DNA of 64,000 nucleotides, from assembly GCF_001953885.1 (NCBI RefSeq), contig NZ_MQUS01000022.1, forward strand, positions 1 through 64,000, written 5' to 3'. Numbering within the stretch: the first letter of the stretch is position 1; every line of letters begins with the position of its first letter. The position numbers were made by a program, and so were the translations under genes. Below are positions 8,787-17,808 of this stretch, in pieces. The stretch comes from Streptomyces sp. IMTB 2501. GTDB lineage: Bacteria > Actinomycetota > Actinomycetes > Streptomycetales > Streptomycetaceae. Under the pieces are notes generated by a model. That model did not search any database and was not told the DNA's origin. It saw nothing but the letters and a program-made list of their open reading frames with translations.

Positions 8787-9200
8787 TCACGGCGTGGTGG
8801 TGAACTTCCCGACGCCCAGCTTGCGCAGCCGGCCTCGCTCGGCCAGCCGGTTCGGCTCCGAGCGCATCGCCTCCGAGCGGGCCGACTCCAAGGACATCCC
8901 CAGCTCAGCGCAGACCTGCTTGACCATGACCGGCGCATCCGCCCGCCGCGCCGCATCCATGACGCGCTGGTAGCCCTCCGGCAGGACCGCCTGCCCCCGG
9001 GCGGCGTCGCTTCCTGTTCCCCTTCTACAGGCAGCTGCTCGGCCAGCCGACGCACGTCCCGCTCGGCAACGGTGAGTTCCTCCGGCTCGCCGCGCACCTC
9101 TTGGAGTTGCCGACCCAACATCTCAGCCTGCAGCTCCAGTTCGGCCTCGCGGGCCGTGATCAGCCCACGAAGGTCGCATCCACACCGCTGGCCACCTGAC
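8787..9200 (-). pseudogene. Remnant of a coiled-coil/winged-helix-like accessory protein
   Basis: One frame gives a heptad-like charged region (EAELELQAEMLGRQLQEVRG and on). After a frameshift, another frame gives YQRVMDAARRADAPVMVKQV, CAELGMSLESARSEAMRSEP and ERGRLRKLGVGKFTTTP, then a stop. That C-terminal part aligns by eye with residues about 120-185 of the protein starting at 26132 (YQCILRALADRVRLGQGSAT and on, through LVARGWLGDPAPGRFTLA). The two are therefore members of one family, both sitting among IS debris. This copy is broken. Confidence 0.55.
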
Positions 9201-9427
9201 GTACCTCCCGCCCGGATCGTACGGACAGGTATCTCAGCCTCATGACCAGCAACTCCAGGAGGGTGGATCTTCAATGAGTAGCACCGGGCGGAGTGCAAGA
9301 GCGTGGTCCTGAAGTTCCCGGGCCCTGTGTCGCAAGTCCAGTAGCATCGACCTACCGGTAGTGTTCCGTCTCCTGTCATGCTCAAGCTGTGCAGAAGCCC
9401 GCCCCTGACGCTCGCCGCTCACCTGGC

Positions 9428-10153
9428 ATGGCAGTCTCCCCAGACGCTCCTGTCGACATACGCTTCCCGCTGCTCACCCAGCAGTGGCTGGATTTGGTGT
9501 TCATCCACTGGGCCGTCGAACCGGCCACGGTGGCACAGCTGTTGCCGACCGGGACCGTACCCGACATCCACGAAGGAAGCACTTACGTCGGGCTGGTCGC
9601 TTTCCGCATGCGCAAGGTCGGCTGGTTCCGGCTGCCCGGGGTGCCTTACCTCGGCTCGTTCCCGGAGACCAACGTCCGCCTGTACTCGGTGGACGAACAC
9701 GGCCGCCGCGGGGTCGTCTTCCGTTCGATGGATGCCTCGCGCCTGATCCCCGTGGTGATGGGACGCATCGGTTTCCACCTTCCCTACCTGTGGTCCCGTA
9801 TGGCCGTGCGCGCCGCCGGCGACACCGTCACCTATACCAGCTCGCGCCGGTGGCCGGGCGGGCCCGGTGCGGCCAGCCGCATCACCGTACGGACAGGTGA
9901 ACGCATCAACGAACCAACGGAGTTGGAGCACTTTCTCACCGCCCGTTGGGGTATGCACAACGCCTTCCCCGGCGGGTTGGCGTATCTGCCCAACCACCAC
10001 CCGCGCTGGCCCCTGCACCGCGCCGAGCTCATCACCTGCGAGGAGAACCTGCTCACCGCGGCTGGCCTGCCCGCGCCGAGCACCACCCCGGTCAGCGTCC
10101 TGTACTCACCGGGCGTCCCCGTCCGCCTCGGCCGCCCCGTCCGCCAGCCCTGA
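9428..10153 (+). CDS. DUF2071 (YqjF-type) family protein (241 aa)
   Basis: The sequence shows the family pattern: an N-terminal QQWLDLVFIHWAVEPATVAQ with LLPTGTVPD (the protein binds as in W..L.F.HW), YVGLVAFRM, LPGVPYLGSFPETNVRLY and a conserved HFLTARW segment near residue 175. No signal peptide. An upstream ATG at 9389 adds 13 residues without support. The biochemical function of DUF2071 proteins is not established. The gene stands alone between a remnant and a decayed region. Confidence 0.85.
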   Translation: MAVSPDAPVDIRFPLLTQQWLDLVFIHWAVEPATVAQLLPTGTVPDIHEGSTYVGLVAFRMRKVGWFRLPGVPYLGSFPETNVRLYSVDEHGRRGVVFRSMDASRLIPVVMGRIGFHLPYLWSRMAVRAAGDTVTYTSSRRWPGGPGAASRITVRTGERINEPTELEHFLTARWGMHNAFPGGLAYLPNHHPRWPLHRAELITCEENLLTAAGLPAPSTTPVSVLYSPGVPVRLGRPVRQP

Positions 10154-10224
10154 GCAGCCGTCTGAAGAACGATCTCCGCAGGGTGGGGACTGCACCCCTC
10201 TGATCAACGGGCGGCCCGCCGGGA

Positions 10225-10512
10225 GTGATGGTCACGCCCGACACCTTCTGGCCCACCACCGGATCGACTGGAGCCCTCCCCGCTACCGCCAGACCCAGAA
10301 CGCCAGCCAAACGTTCGCCAGTGGAGAACGTGGTATGTGAGGGACCGACAGTCCCTGCAGGCCATCGCCGACCGCGAACACGTCAGCTCGGCCACCGTAC
10401 GCCTCGCCCTGCGCAGACAAGGGGTGGTTCTTCGCAAAGCCGACGGACGCCCGGCTACGGAGTGCGGTGCGGCCAGTGGTGCCCGCCCGTCGCCAGTCGG
10501 GCCGCCAGCCAC
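10225..10512 (+). pseudogene. Possible remnant of a helix-turn-helix protein
   Basis: Across two frames there is HRIDWSPPRYRQTQNASQTF, then RDRQSLQAIADREHVSSATV and RLALRRQGVVLRK. The latter looks like a resolvase/sigma-type helix-turn-helix (LQAIADREHVSSATVRLAL). The frame breaks at about 10335 and the rest is featureless Pro/Ala/Arg-rich sequence. No intact gene can be assigned. The only thing I would trust is that a DNA-binding helix was once encoded here. Confidence 0.35.
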
Positions 10513-10777
10513 GGCGGGTCCAGCACCAGCGGCGCGCCCCAGTCGTCGGGCCGCGGTCGCCCACGGCCCGTATGTCGCGCCGTTGTCGGGTGCGGCTTCG
10601 GGTGGGCTCCTGCTTCATCGCGCAGTGCCGGTACGGGCACCGGCCTTACCCGCGTTCCACCGGCTGTCACGGCCCGTCCGGCCCTTTTCGCGACGCTGAC
10701 CGACGCGTTGATGTCTCGGACACCGGCACTGACACGTCGTCGGTCGGCCGGTTCGGGAGAGCCGGCGCCGAGAGCAC

Positions 10778-10815
10778 GCAGGGTGCTTCCTCCGGACATG
10801 GAGGAGGCACCCTGC
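10778..10815. terminator. Strong hairpin downstream of the DUF3761 gene
   Basis: Arms GCAGGGTGCTTCCTCC (10778-10793) and GGAGGAGGCACCCTGC (10800-10815) pair over 16 bp with one G-U wobble around a 6-nt loop. It lies just past the stop of the minus-strand secreted protein and is the likely terminator for it. Confidence 0.8.
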
Positions 10816-10828
10816 GTCCATGATCGGG

Positions 10829-11098
10829 CTACTTGAACCAGTAGCGGACGCCGTGGTGGTGTGAGCAGGTGCCCTGCGAGTGCCGCGAGTACGACAGTGA
10901 CGCGTCCGTGCACTTCGCGGTCTCGTACCTGTCCTTGGGCTTTTGGTGGTGCGTCCAGCCGCATACTCCGGTGGTGTGGCGTATGCACTGGTGGGCGGTG
11001 TTGGTGGACGGCAAGGTGGCTGCATACGCCGCCGGGGCGCTGAAGAAGACACCGGCGAGGGCGACAGCCACGGCCGAGGCAGCAAGACGTACGCGCAA
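10829..11098 (-). CDS. Secreted DUF3761-type small protein (89 aa)
   Basis: A Sec signal peptide (MRVRLAASAVAVALAGVFFS, cleavage near AAYAA, residue about 27) precedes a short Cys- and His-containing mature domain that ends in KCTDASLSYSRHSQGTCSHH and GVRYWFK. That is the DUF3761 pattern (C.DG..S.S..R.GTCS.H.GV..W). Four cysteines in the mature part could form two disulfides outside the cell. The gene is monocistronic and followed by a strong hairpin. Role unknown. Confidence 0.8.
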   Translation of the reverse strand: MRVRLAASAVAVALAGVFFSAPAAYAATLPSTNTAHQCIRHTTGVCGWTHHQKPKDRYETAKCTDASLSYSRHSQGTCSHHHGVRYWFK

Positions 11099-11523
11099 AG
11101 GAATCCCCCCTTTGAAGTGGTGCGAGTGCAGCGGGAGTTTATAGCGGTTTGAACGACTTGGCGCGCTGGTGGCTCAACCTCATTCCCTTCGCCTGAACTC
11201 GCTGTCCACCGCTGGCCAACGCTCTTACGGTCGGTATCCGCCTCCGGGTGTGAGGCGCCGGGACGCAGAACGAATGGACACGTCCTATGGCGTAGACGAA
11301 GCTCGACAAGCAGTCGGAGGGGGCCGCCGAATCCCGCATGTTCGGCATTGGCTGGATCTTGGCCGGCCGGGACCTGGACGGCGTGAGGCGGGCCTGGCGC
11401 CACCTCCTGGCGTTCCGGACCCGCGTCCTGCTCGAAGGGGTGCGCCGTGCACCCAGCCGCCCCTGCAAGGTGTCGCTGTCACGCGTCGCGCCTGCCGCAC
11501 CGGTGCCCTGCGGGGCGCGGTGG

Positions 11524-11559
11524 TGCACTGGTGCGGCATACTGGCGCCCCACCAGTGCA
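11524..11559. promoter_or_regulatory. 10-bp inverted repeat upstream of the TTG-start gene, probable operator
   Basis: TGCACTGGTG (11524-11533) and CACCAGTGCA (11550-11559) are perfect reverse complements, with 16 bases between them. The right arm ends 11 bases before the AAGGAGG ribosome binding site of the following gene, which places the palindrome in the promoter or 5-prime leader. A regulator site or leader hairpin are both possible. Confidence 0.6.
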
Positions 11560-11582
11560 ACAAAATGTTTAAGGAGGGGAAG

Positions 11583-12161
11583 TTGGCAGCCTGCTTCAGG
11601 ACGGTCACCGAGGTGGGAGAGGCTCATCTTGCCCAGGCACAGGCCCTGGGGCGTGCCTTCCAGGAGGCGATCGCGCCCGCCACCGTCAACTACGACTTCG
11701 GTCACATTCGCGATGCCGCCGCCATGCTTCCCGACAGCGACATCGTCAAGATGATCCGTGGCTGGGGACTCCAGGAGGAGGCGCCGGTCCTGGTGATGGC
11801 GCTCTCCCTCAAAGAGGCGGTCCGCCAGGCGCTCCCGCCCGAGGCGGCTCAGGCGTCGTTCTGGGACACCGTCGAGCGCGACCTCATGGATGCCTTCACC
11901 GGTCTCGCGGCGCAGGAGGGCGAACCGGGACTGGCCTACTACGAGGAGGGGCCGGACCATACGAGCTACTACCGCGATTTGTTCTTCGCCCTCCAGGACG
12001 AGGAAGTCGGCGCGTACCTGTACGCCGTCGCGTTCTGCGCCGATGTCACCGTGGGCTTTGGCAAGTCCCGTGTGGGAACCCTGGGCCTCACCGATATCGC
12101 ACCGTTCGCGGTCCGGCTCAACGCGATCGTCGTGCGCCAGAAGCTCGCGAACGTGGCCTGA
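11583..12161 (+). CDS. Unknown cytosolic protein (192 aa, TTG start)
   Basis: The start was set at TTG because AAGGAGG lies six to seven bases upstream. The frame stays open further upstream but without coding character. The protein is soluble, acidic and mostly helical (TVTEVGEAHLAQAQALGRAF, IVKMIRGWGLQEEAPVLVMA and on). No motif I can name. It ends KLANVA. A 10-bp inverted repeat in front suggests regulated expression. I do not recognise the family. Confidence 0.65.
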   Translation: MAACFRTVTEVGEAHLAQAQALGRAFQEAIAPATVNYDFGHIRDAAAMLPDSDIVKMIRGWGLQEEAPVLVMALSLKEAVRQALPPEAAQASFWDTVERDLMDAFTGLAAQEGEPGLAYYEEGPDHTSYYRDLFFALQDEEVGAYLYAVAFCADVTVGFGKSRVGTLGLTDIAPFAVRLNAIVVRQKLANVA

Positions 12162-12229
12162 TCCTCTGGGCATCAGGGAGGACGCAGGCAAGCCCTCGGG
12201 TTGGAGATGTGCTGGTGGATCTGCCACAT

Positions 12230-12900
12230 GAGGACGCCGAGGCCGAGAAGCGCGGCGAGCCGGGAGACTGCGGTGACCAGGAAGCCGAGCTGAGGGACGA
12301 GGGGTGCCGCCCGTGTCGTTGACGGCGGCGACGCGGCGGCCCGGCCGTGCCTCGAAGCAAAACGTGCGGCCTCCTCATCGACAACCCCTGGCCGGGCGCG
12401 CAGCTGGCCAACGCCGCCTCATGTGCCCCGCTGCTCGGTGGCGGGGCCGCCTTCCTGCTGCCGGTATCCGTCTGCAGCACGGCTCGGTGACCGCTTCGGC
12501 GGCGGGCGTGGTCGTCGGGGAGACCCCGGGCCCGGCCTGGGTGGGCGTCCGGTGGCCGGACGAGCGCGCCCGCGAGGGCCAGGTGGCGCCAGCGGTCGCG
12601 GGTTCGTGCCGGTGCTGGCCCGGTTCGGGCAGGCACTGGCGGATCAGGCCGTGGATCACCGAGGAAGGCCGACGTCATGAAGATGATGTCCACGGCCCTC
12701 AGCAGGAAAGGCGTATGGGTGCTCCCCGTGAGCCAACTCGCCATGAGGAGCGTCAGCGCGTTGTTCAGCAACTCTCCTGCCAAGACACACACATATCGAA
12801 AGGTCCCGGCGCCCGCTGCTTCGCCTTGCAAGCGCGATTCCAGGCCCGCGATGAACGGTTCGACCTGGCGGCGGACCATGACACGGTTCCTTCGGCACGC
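12230..12900 (-). pseudogene. Possible decayed membrane protein
   Basis: Different minus-strand frames give hydrophobic pieces that look membrane-spanning: FRYVCVLAGELLNNALTLLM in one frame (about 12730-12800) and GFLVTAVSRLAALLGLGVLM in another (about 12220-12290), with no continuous frame between. This is consistent with a heavily frameshifted integral membrane gene next to the IS630 copy. Weak evidence. Confidence 0.25.
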
Positions 12901-13027
12901 CGCGCTCGCCTCGGTGGTGGAAGAGCGCGCCGCGGACCTGCTAGTGCTGTGACCGCATAGGTTCACCGGGTTGGCGGTCGTGGCGGTTGGATGTGCGGCG
13001 ACGTCCGATCCGATCGCTGGAGGCCCG

Positions 13028-14157
13028 GTGGCCGAGCCTGTCCGTGTACGCAGACTGACCGACCAGGAGGGGCGGAAGCTGCAGCAGATCATGCGCAGGG
13101 GCAGCACGAGTTCGGTACGCTACCGGCGCGCGATGATGCTGCTCGCCTCGGCGGGCGGGAACCGGGTGCCGGTGATCGCCCAGCTGGTCCAGGCCGACGA
13201 GGACACCGTGCGCGATGTGATCCACCGCTTCAACGAGATCGGCCTGGCCTGCCTGGACCCTCAGTGGGCGGGAGGCCGACCCCGCCTACTCAGTCGTGAG
13301 GACGAGGACTTCGTCATCCGGACGGCCACCACTCGCCCCACCAGGCTCGGCCAACCCTTCACCCGCTGGTCGATCCGCAAACTCGCCGCCTACCTGCGGA
13401 AAGTGCACGGCCGCGTCATCCGCATCGGCCGTGAAGCCTTACGAAGCCTTACAGTGCCTGTTCCGGCGCCGCGGCATCACCTTCCAGCGCACCAAGAGCT
13501 GGAAGGACTCGCCCGACCCTGATCGCGACGCCAAGCTCGACCGGATTGAGCAGGTGCTGGACCGCTTCCCGGACCGGGTCTTCGCCTTCGACGAGTTCGG
13601 GCCCCTGGGGATCCGGCCCACCGCGGGCTCCTGCTGGGCGAAACAGGGCAAGCCGAACCGGCTGTCGGCGACCTACCGCCGCACTCACGGCGTCACGTAC
13701 TTCCGCGGCTGCTACTCCGTGGGCGACGACCGCCTGTGGGGCGTCAACCGACGTCGCAAGGGCACCGCCGACACCCTGGCCGCGCTCAAGTCGATCCGCG
13801 GCCCGACTCGACGGCGCCCCGATCTACATCATCTTGGACAACCTCTCCGCCCACACCGGCGCGGACATCCGCCGCTGGGCGAAGAAGAACAAGGTCGAGC
13901 TGTGCTTCACCCCGACCTAGGCTTCCTGGGCCCATCCGATCGAGGCCCACTTCGGCCCGCTGCGGCAGTTCACCCTGGCCAACTCCCACCACCGCAGCCA
14001 GCCCGCGCAAACCCAGGCACTGCACCGCTTCCTGCGCTGGCGCAATACCAACGCCCGCCACCCCGACGTACTCACCGCCCAACGCAAGGAACGCGCCCGC
14101 GTCCGCAGCGAGAAGGGCATCCGCTGGGGCGGACGCCCCCTCAACACAGCAGCCTGA
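13028..14157 (+). pseudogene. IS630-family transposase, frameshifted and with an in-frame stop
   Basis: The protein starts in one frame with the HTH region (VRVRRLTDQEGRKLQQIMRR and on), shifts at about 13440 to LFRRRGITFQRTKSWKDSPD and DRVFAFDEFGPLGIRP (first catalytic Asp region), and shifts again at about 13795 to APIYIILDNLSAHTG (second Asp). TAG at 13918-13920 replaces the usual Tyr before ASWAHPIEAHFGPLRQFT (catalytic Glu). It ends SEKGIRWGGRPLNTAA. All three DDE positions can be located, but the gene cannot be translated as one polypeptide. Confidence 0.9.
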
Positions 14158-14229
14158 CCAACCGCGAACCGCAGCCCCCGAGCACCGAAGGGGGCAGGTT
14201 CAGGAGAAGGACAGCGACAGAAGGATGAC

Positions 14230-14607
14230 TCAGGAGGCGGACGGTTCGATCTCCCCCGCAAAGACGATGACCTGGTCGATGAGGCTCCGCCGCAGATGGA
14301 CGACGTCCGTTCCCGCCAGGCGGGGACCTCCATCCGGCGTGGTAAAGACCCACTGGTACCGGGCCCACTCGTCAGGCATGTCCACCGCCGAGCAGCGCAC
14401 CATCGTGCCGGTCCCCGCCGGGTGGCGCCGGATGTCCAGCACGAACCGCTCGACCGCCGCGATTCCTTCGCTGCGACCCAACGGCCCCCAGAAGACCACG
14501 TCTGAGGTCAGAGCCTGGGAGAGCAGGGCAGTCACATAGCTGTCGTCCGAGGCGTTGAACGCGGAGATGAACGTGTCGATCGCGGAGCGTGCAATCTCTT
14601 CCTGCAT
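14230..14607 (-). CDS. SnoaL-like (NTF2-fold) protein (125 aa)
   Basis: Length and pattern fit the SnoaL_2/NTF2-like family: N-terminal helix IARSAIDTFISAFNASDDSY, LTSDVVFWGPLGRSEGIAAV (the usual D..V.....G...G...V core), then beta strands MVRCSAVDMPDEWARYQWVF and GTDVVHLRRSLIDQVIVF. Such proteins are cytosolic and may be enzymes or ligand binders. The substrate cannot be read from sequence. It stands alone between IS debris. Confidence 0.8.
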   Translation of the reverse strand: MQEEIARSAIDTFISAFNASDDSYVTALLSQALTSDVVFWGPLGRSEGIAAVERFVLDIRRHPAGTGTMVRCSAVDMPDEWARYQWVFTTPDGGPRLAGTDVVHLRRSLIDQVIVFAGEIEPSAS

Positions 14608-14733
14608 ACCCCAGTAATACCAGCCGTTGCGCGTGCGCTCGTCCCGCGAGCCGCCTTCTGATCACGGTGAACCATCCCGGTCACAGCACTAGTCGCGAAC
14701 GCAGCGGTGGCACCGGCCGTTGCCGTGGCTGGA

Positions 14734-15021
14734 TCAACATCGACGCTGCAGCCGCTCACTACCGGTCACGCCCCCAGCGTGCGACAGCCATGCTCCAACT
14801 CGCCGCCTGACAAGCTCTAACAGAATGATCACCGGCATCACGCGGAGTAACCCGTTCAACGCATCGGGCGTAGGACGTCGGCCAGTCCTGGTGTGGTTGA
14901 GTATCGGGCGCGCCGAATGGCGGTTGGGTTGCCGCATGGCGTGCCTCTGGCAGACCGAAACGATCAGCGATGCGACATCGATCACGACCGCGCAGGTCGC
15001 GTTGACGGTGTCCGCGTTCAT
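14734..15021 (-). CDS. Possible short or truncated hypothetical protein (95 aa)
   Basis: The ATG is preceded by AGGGAGA at a good distance. The first 40 residues (MNADTVNATCAVVIDVASLI and on) include a hydrophobic stretch that could be a membrane anchor, as in small proteins with an N-terminal helix followed by a basic region. The tail is Arg-rich and featureless, and may be out of frame. Low confidence because no family is recognised and flanking DNA is decayed. Confidence 0.35.
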   Translation of the reverse strand: MNADTVNATCAVVIDVASLIVSVCQRHAMRQPNRHSARPILNHTRTGRRPTPDALNGLLRVMPVIILLELVRRRVGAWLSHAGGVTGSERLQRRC

Positions 15022-15163
15022 CCGATCTCCCTGGCGAAGCCTCGCGGCTCTGACGGCATCCGAACCGATCGTCGTGTCCTGTCCCGACGTTCACCGGTTG
15101 TCCAGGTCATGGGGCGTGGCCGTGGGCCCTGTCGGATGAAGCTGGGAGCGGATCGAACCGCTA

Positions 15164-15465
15164 TTGCCGAGGAGGGAGCGGCGGTTCCGGTATCCGGGCC
15201 GCAAACCTCTGCCGGACCGGGAGGTACTGCGCGGAAATCTGTACGTGCTGCACACCGGCATCCAGTGGGAGTACCTGCCGAGGGAGCTGGGCTTCGGCTC
15301 GGGCATGACCTGCTGGCGGCGGCTGGGGGACTGGAAGACCGGAGTCTGGCAGGGGCTGCACGAGGTCTGGCTCGGTCAACTCCATGCGGCTTCGAGGTTG
15401 GACTGGTCCACCTGCGTCGTCGACTCCTCCCACATCAGGGCCCCAAGGGCTCCTGGCAAAAGTGG
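15164..15465 (+). pseudogene. IS5-family transposase fragment, in frame with the downstream kinase gene
   Basis: Reads RRFRYPGRKPLPDREVLRGN, LYVLHTGIQWEYLPRELGFG, SGMTCWRRLGDWKTGVWQGL and CVVDSSHIRA, the N-terminal half of an IS5-type transposase including the first catalytic Asp (VVDSSH). The similarity stops at about 15465. There is then no stop codon before the phosphotransferase ATG at 15593, so the old transposase frame opens directly into that gene. Confidence 0.75.
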
Positions 15466-15592
15466 TGGGCTTGACCTGGTCAGCGGTCGGTGTCGTGCAC
15501 GAGGCCGCCGGGTAGTTGCACGCAGTCAGCCGCGCAATCGCACGCGACAAACCCGGCGACGTCGACGATCACCCCCGGGATACTGGTCGCCC

Positions 15593-16339
15593 ATGGATGA
15601 GGTCAAAGTCGTGGTCGCCCATTCAGAGCGCGCGACCCTGCGCGTCGGCGACGTGTTCCTGAAGGTGGACGCCGATCAGGCGCGCATCGACGTCGAGGTC
15701 GAGGCGATGGCCCTGGCGCCGGTCCCGACCCCGAAGGTCCTGTGGCGCAAGCCGCCCGTGCTCGCGATCGCCACGGTCGCGGGGGCGGCGCTCGGCCGGC
15801 TCGGCGGGCCATCGACCGCGTCGCCGGCGGCGTGGGCCGCGGCGGGTGCCGCCATCCGGAAGTTGCACGACGCGCCGTTGCCGCCCTGGCCCGGCCGGGG
15901 CGGCCGGGGCCTCGACGAGTTGGCGGCGGATCTCGACGGCGAGTGCGAGCGGCTCGTGACGAACGGCGTCCTGCCCGCCGACCTGGTCACTCGCAACCGC
16001 CAGGTCGCCGAAGCCGCGCTCCGGCCGTGGACTCCGGTGTTCACGCACGGCGATCTGCAGATCGCTCACGTGTTCGTCGACGGCGACGAGATCACGGGCA
16101 TCATCGACTGGTCCGAGGCGGGCCAGGGTGATGCCCTCTTCGACCTCGCCACCTTGACGCTCGGACACGAGGAGCACCTCGGCGACGTCGTCGCCGGCTA
16201 TGGCACCGACGTCGACCTCGACGTGATCCGCGCGTGGTGGTCGTTGCGAAGCCTGTTGGCGGTTCGGTGGCTGGCCGAGCACGGCTTCGACCCGACCGCG
16301 CCGGGCTGTGAGGTCGACGTGTTGAGATCCCGGATGTGA
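15593..16339 (+). CDS. APH-family (aminoglycoside/homoserine-kinase type) phosphotransferase (248 aa)
   Basis: Kinase-like fold with the Brenner-type motif THGDLQIAHVFVDG (HGD at 152-154) and the metal-binding IIDWSEAGQGD (170-180). The usual Asn of HGDxxxxN is His here (QIAHV), a substitution also found in related streptomycete proteins. The N-terminal lobe is short. The start was placed at MDEVKVVV because the upstream in-frame sequence is transposase-derived. Such enzymes phosphorylate antibiotics, choline, sugars or homoserine. The substrate here is unknown. Confidence 0.85.
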   Translation: MDEVKVVVAHSERATLRVGDVFLKVDADQARIDVEVEAMALAPVPTPKVLWRKPPVLAIATVAGAALGRLGGPSTASPAAWAAAGAAIRKLHDAPLPPWPGRGGRGLDELAADLDGECERLVTNGVLPADLVTRNRQVAEAALRPWTPVFTHGDLQIAHVFVDGDEITGIIDWSEAGQGDALFDLATLTLGHEEHLGDVVAGYGTDVDLDVIRAWWSLRSLLAVRWLAEHGFDPTAPGCEVDVLRSRM

Positions 16340-16419
16340 GGCTGCGCGGGTCCGACTGCTACGAGTGCGTTCTGACGCATCGCGCAGGCCATCTCCTGGC
16401 GTATTGCCTGCCGTTACTC

Positions 16420-16746
16420 CCGACAAAGTGGGGTGCGCAGTCGTCGCCAGCAGATGACGGGGGAGCCGAGGGTGGCGAACGCGTGCGGCAGCGCGATCGC
16501 TCCTTCCACGACCCAGCGGTACATGCCCAGGCCGGACGCGTGCCCGGTGCCGCGCCGGGCGATGTGCGGGGTGATCTGGAACCGGCGGACCTCGTCCCGG
16601 CAGACCTCGTGGTCATAGCCGCGGCCGGCGTACAGGTGCGTGGGGCGGCGCAGTGGCCTGCCGCGATTGCCGCCGATCGGCAGGACGGCATGAACCAGCG
16701 GGATCAGTCGAGTGACGTAGAGACGGCTCTCTGGTCGAAAACCCAC
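16420..16746 (-). pseudogene. C-terminal fragment of an IS5-family transposase
   Basis: The minus strand reads LIPLVHAVLPIGGNRGRPLR, RPTHLYAGRGYDHEVCRDEV, ITPHIARRGTGHASGLGMYR and WVVEGAIALPHAFATLGSPV, then a short ICWRRL-type tail. It matches the second half of IS5-type transposases, including the GYD and YRWVVE catalytic segments. The N-terminal half is absent and the end is shortened. It is in the opposite orientation to the N-terminal fragment at 15.2-15.5 kb. Confidence 0.75.
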
Positions 16747-16832
16747 CTACCAGCAGCTTCATCGTCTCGTGCGGCAGACGACCTCGACTTCCCGCCTTCA
16801 AGGAGAGTTTGGCAACGTGCGCTTTGCCGCAG

Positions 16833-17672
16833 TCACCCCTGCCAGACGTCGGCCACCGAAGGGGCCAACGCACTGGCCTGGGCGTGGCCCGCGCGGGCGG
16901 CAGCCGACCGGCGGGTGTCGTCCGCCATGTTGCGGCCCATCATTCGGCGCGCGGCGCGGTCCGGGGACAGCAGGATGACACGCGCTCCGTCGTCGGACAG
17001 TTCCGCGGCCTGCTGCGAGGCGCTCGGATGCGGCCCGACCGCCCGGGGAATCGGCGCGACCGCCAGTACCCGGCGGTACCCGCGTGCGAGCTGGAGGTTG
17101 GCGGTCGAACGGCTGCCGCCGTCCATCCAGCGTCGGCCCGCCGCGGTGACCGGCGGCCATACGACGGGTACGGCGCAGCTCGCCGCGACCGCTTCGAGGA
17201 GTGTGGCTCCAGAGCGCGAGTGGAACACCTCGGTCTGTCCGCTCTGCGCGTCGACCGCGGCGATCCGCAGCTCCCGCTCGGGCCAGTCGCGTACGTCGCC
17301 CAGGAGCGCGCTGACCGTGTCGAAGACGCCTGACTCCGGGCCGGTCCGGGCGCGGAGTGCTGCCCGGGCGAGGCGTTCGATGGACCGCTGGGGATCGCGC
17401 GAGCCGAGCGCCGCCCAGAGGAAGCTCGCCGTCTGGCGCGCTGTCACCGGCAGACGGACCGCGTCTGCTCCGGAGAGCTGGCGCTCGTAGAGATCCGCGG
17501 GCGGGACGCCGGACCGGAGCCGGGATCCGAAGACGGCACCGGCGGAAGTGCCGATCACGACGTCGGCGCTGCCGATATCGATCCCGGCCTCGGCGAGCCC
17601 GGCGAGCACCCCGGTCAACCAGGCTCCCCCCACCGGTCCGCCGCCGCCGAGCACGAGTGCGGTGCCGAGCAT
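16833..17672 (-). CDS. Patatin-like phospholipase (279 aa)
   Basis: Ser-Asp dyad hydrolase: the oxyanion loop GGGGPVGGAW (9-18), nucleophile elbow GTSAG (41-45, Ser43) and catalytic DGG (184-186) are all present and correctly ordered. The start was set at the ATG preceded by GGGAGGGGGAAGC. A longer frame upstream overlaps the divergent regulator promoter and is not used. Predicted cytosolic or membrane-peripheral acyl-hydrolase with no signal peptide. It is divergent from a TetR regulator that probably controls it. Confidence 0.88.
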   Translation of the reverse strand: MLGTALVLGGGGPVGGAWLTGVLAGLAEAGIDIGSADVVIGTSAGAVFGSRLRSGVPPADLYERQLSGADAVRLPVTARQTASFLWAALGSRDPQRSIERLARAALRARTGPESGVFDTVSALLGDVRDWPERELRIAAVDAQSGQTEVFHSRSGATLLEAVAASCAVPVVWPPVTAAGRRWMDGGSRSTANLQLARGYRRVLAVAPIPRAVGPHPSASQQAAELSDDGARVILLSPDRAARRMMGRNMADDTRRSAAARAGHAQASALAPSVADVWQG

Positions 17673-17808
17673 GCTTCCCCCTCCCGGTGAACGACCCGCG
17701 GACGTCCCGTCCGCGGGAAGTAAAACGGGGAACAGTCCCCGCTTACTCGGCCGACGATAGCATCCGTACCGGGGAACACCCCCCAGTACGGGGCAAGACC
17801 AGGGAGAC
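17673..17808. promoter_or_regulatory. Divergent patatin/tetR promoter region with two palindromes
   Basis: Two related sites share the core CGGGGAACA. CGGGGAACAGTCCCCG (17726-17741) has 6-bp arms around four bases. The site at 17766-17789 runs from GTACCGGGG to CCCCAGTAC, with eight of nine bases of each arm complementary. They sit between the two divergent starts, the usual place for TetR operators. Confidence 0.6.
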
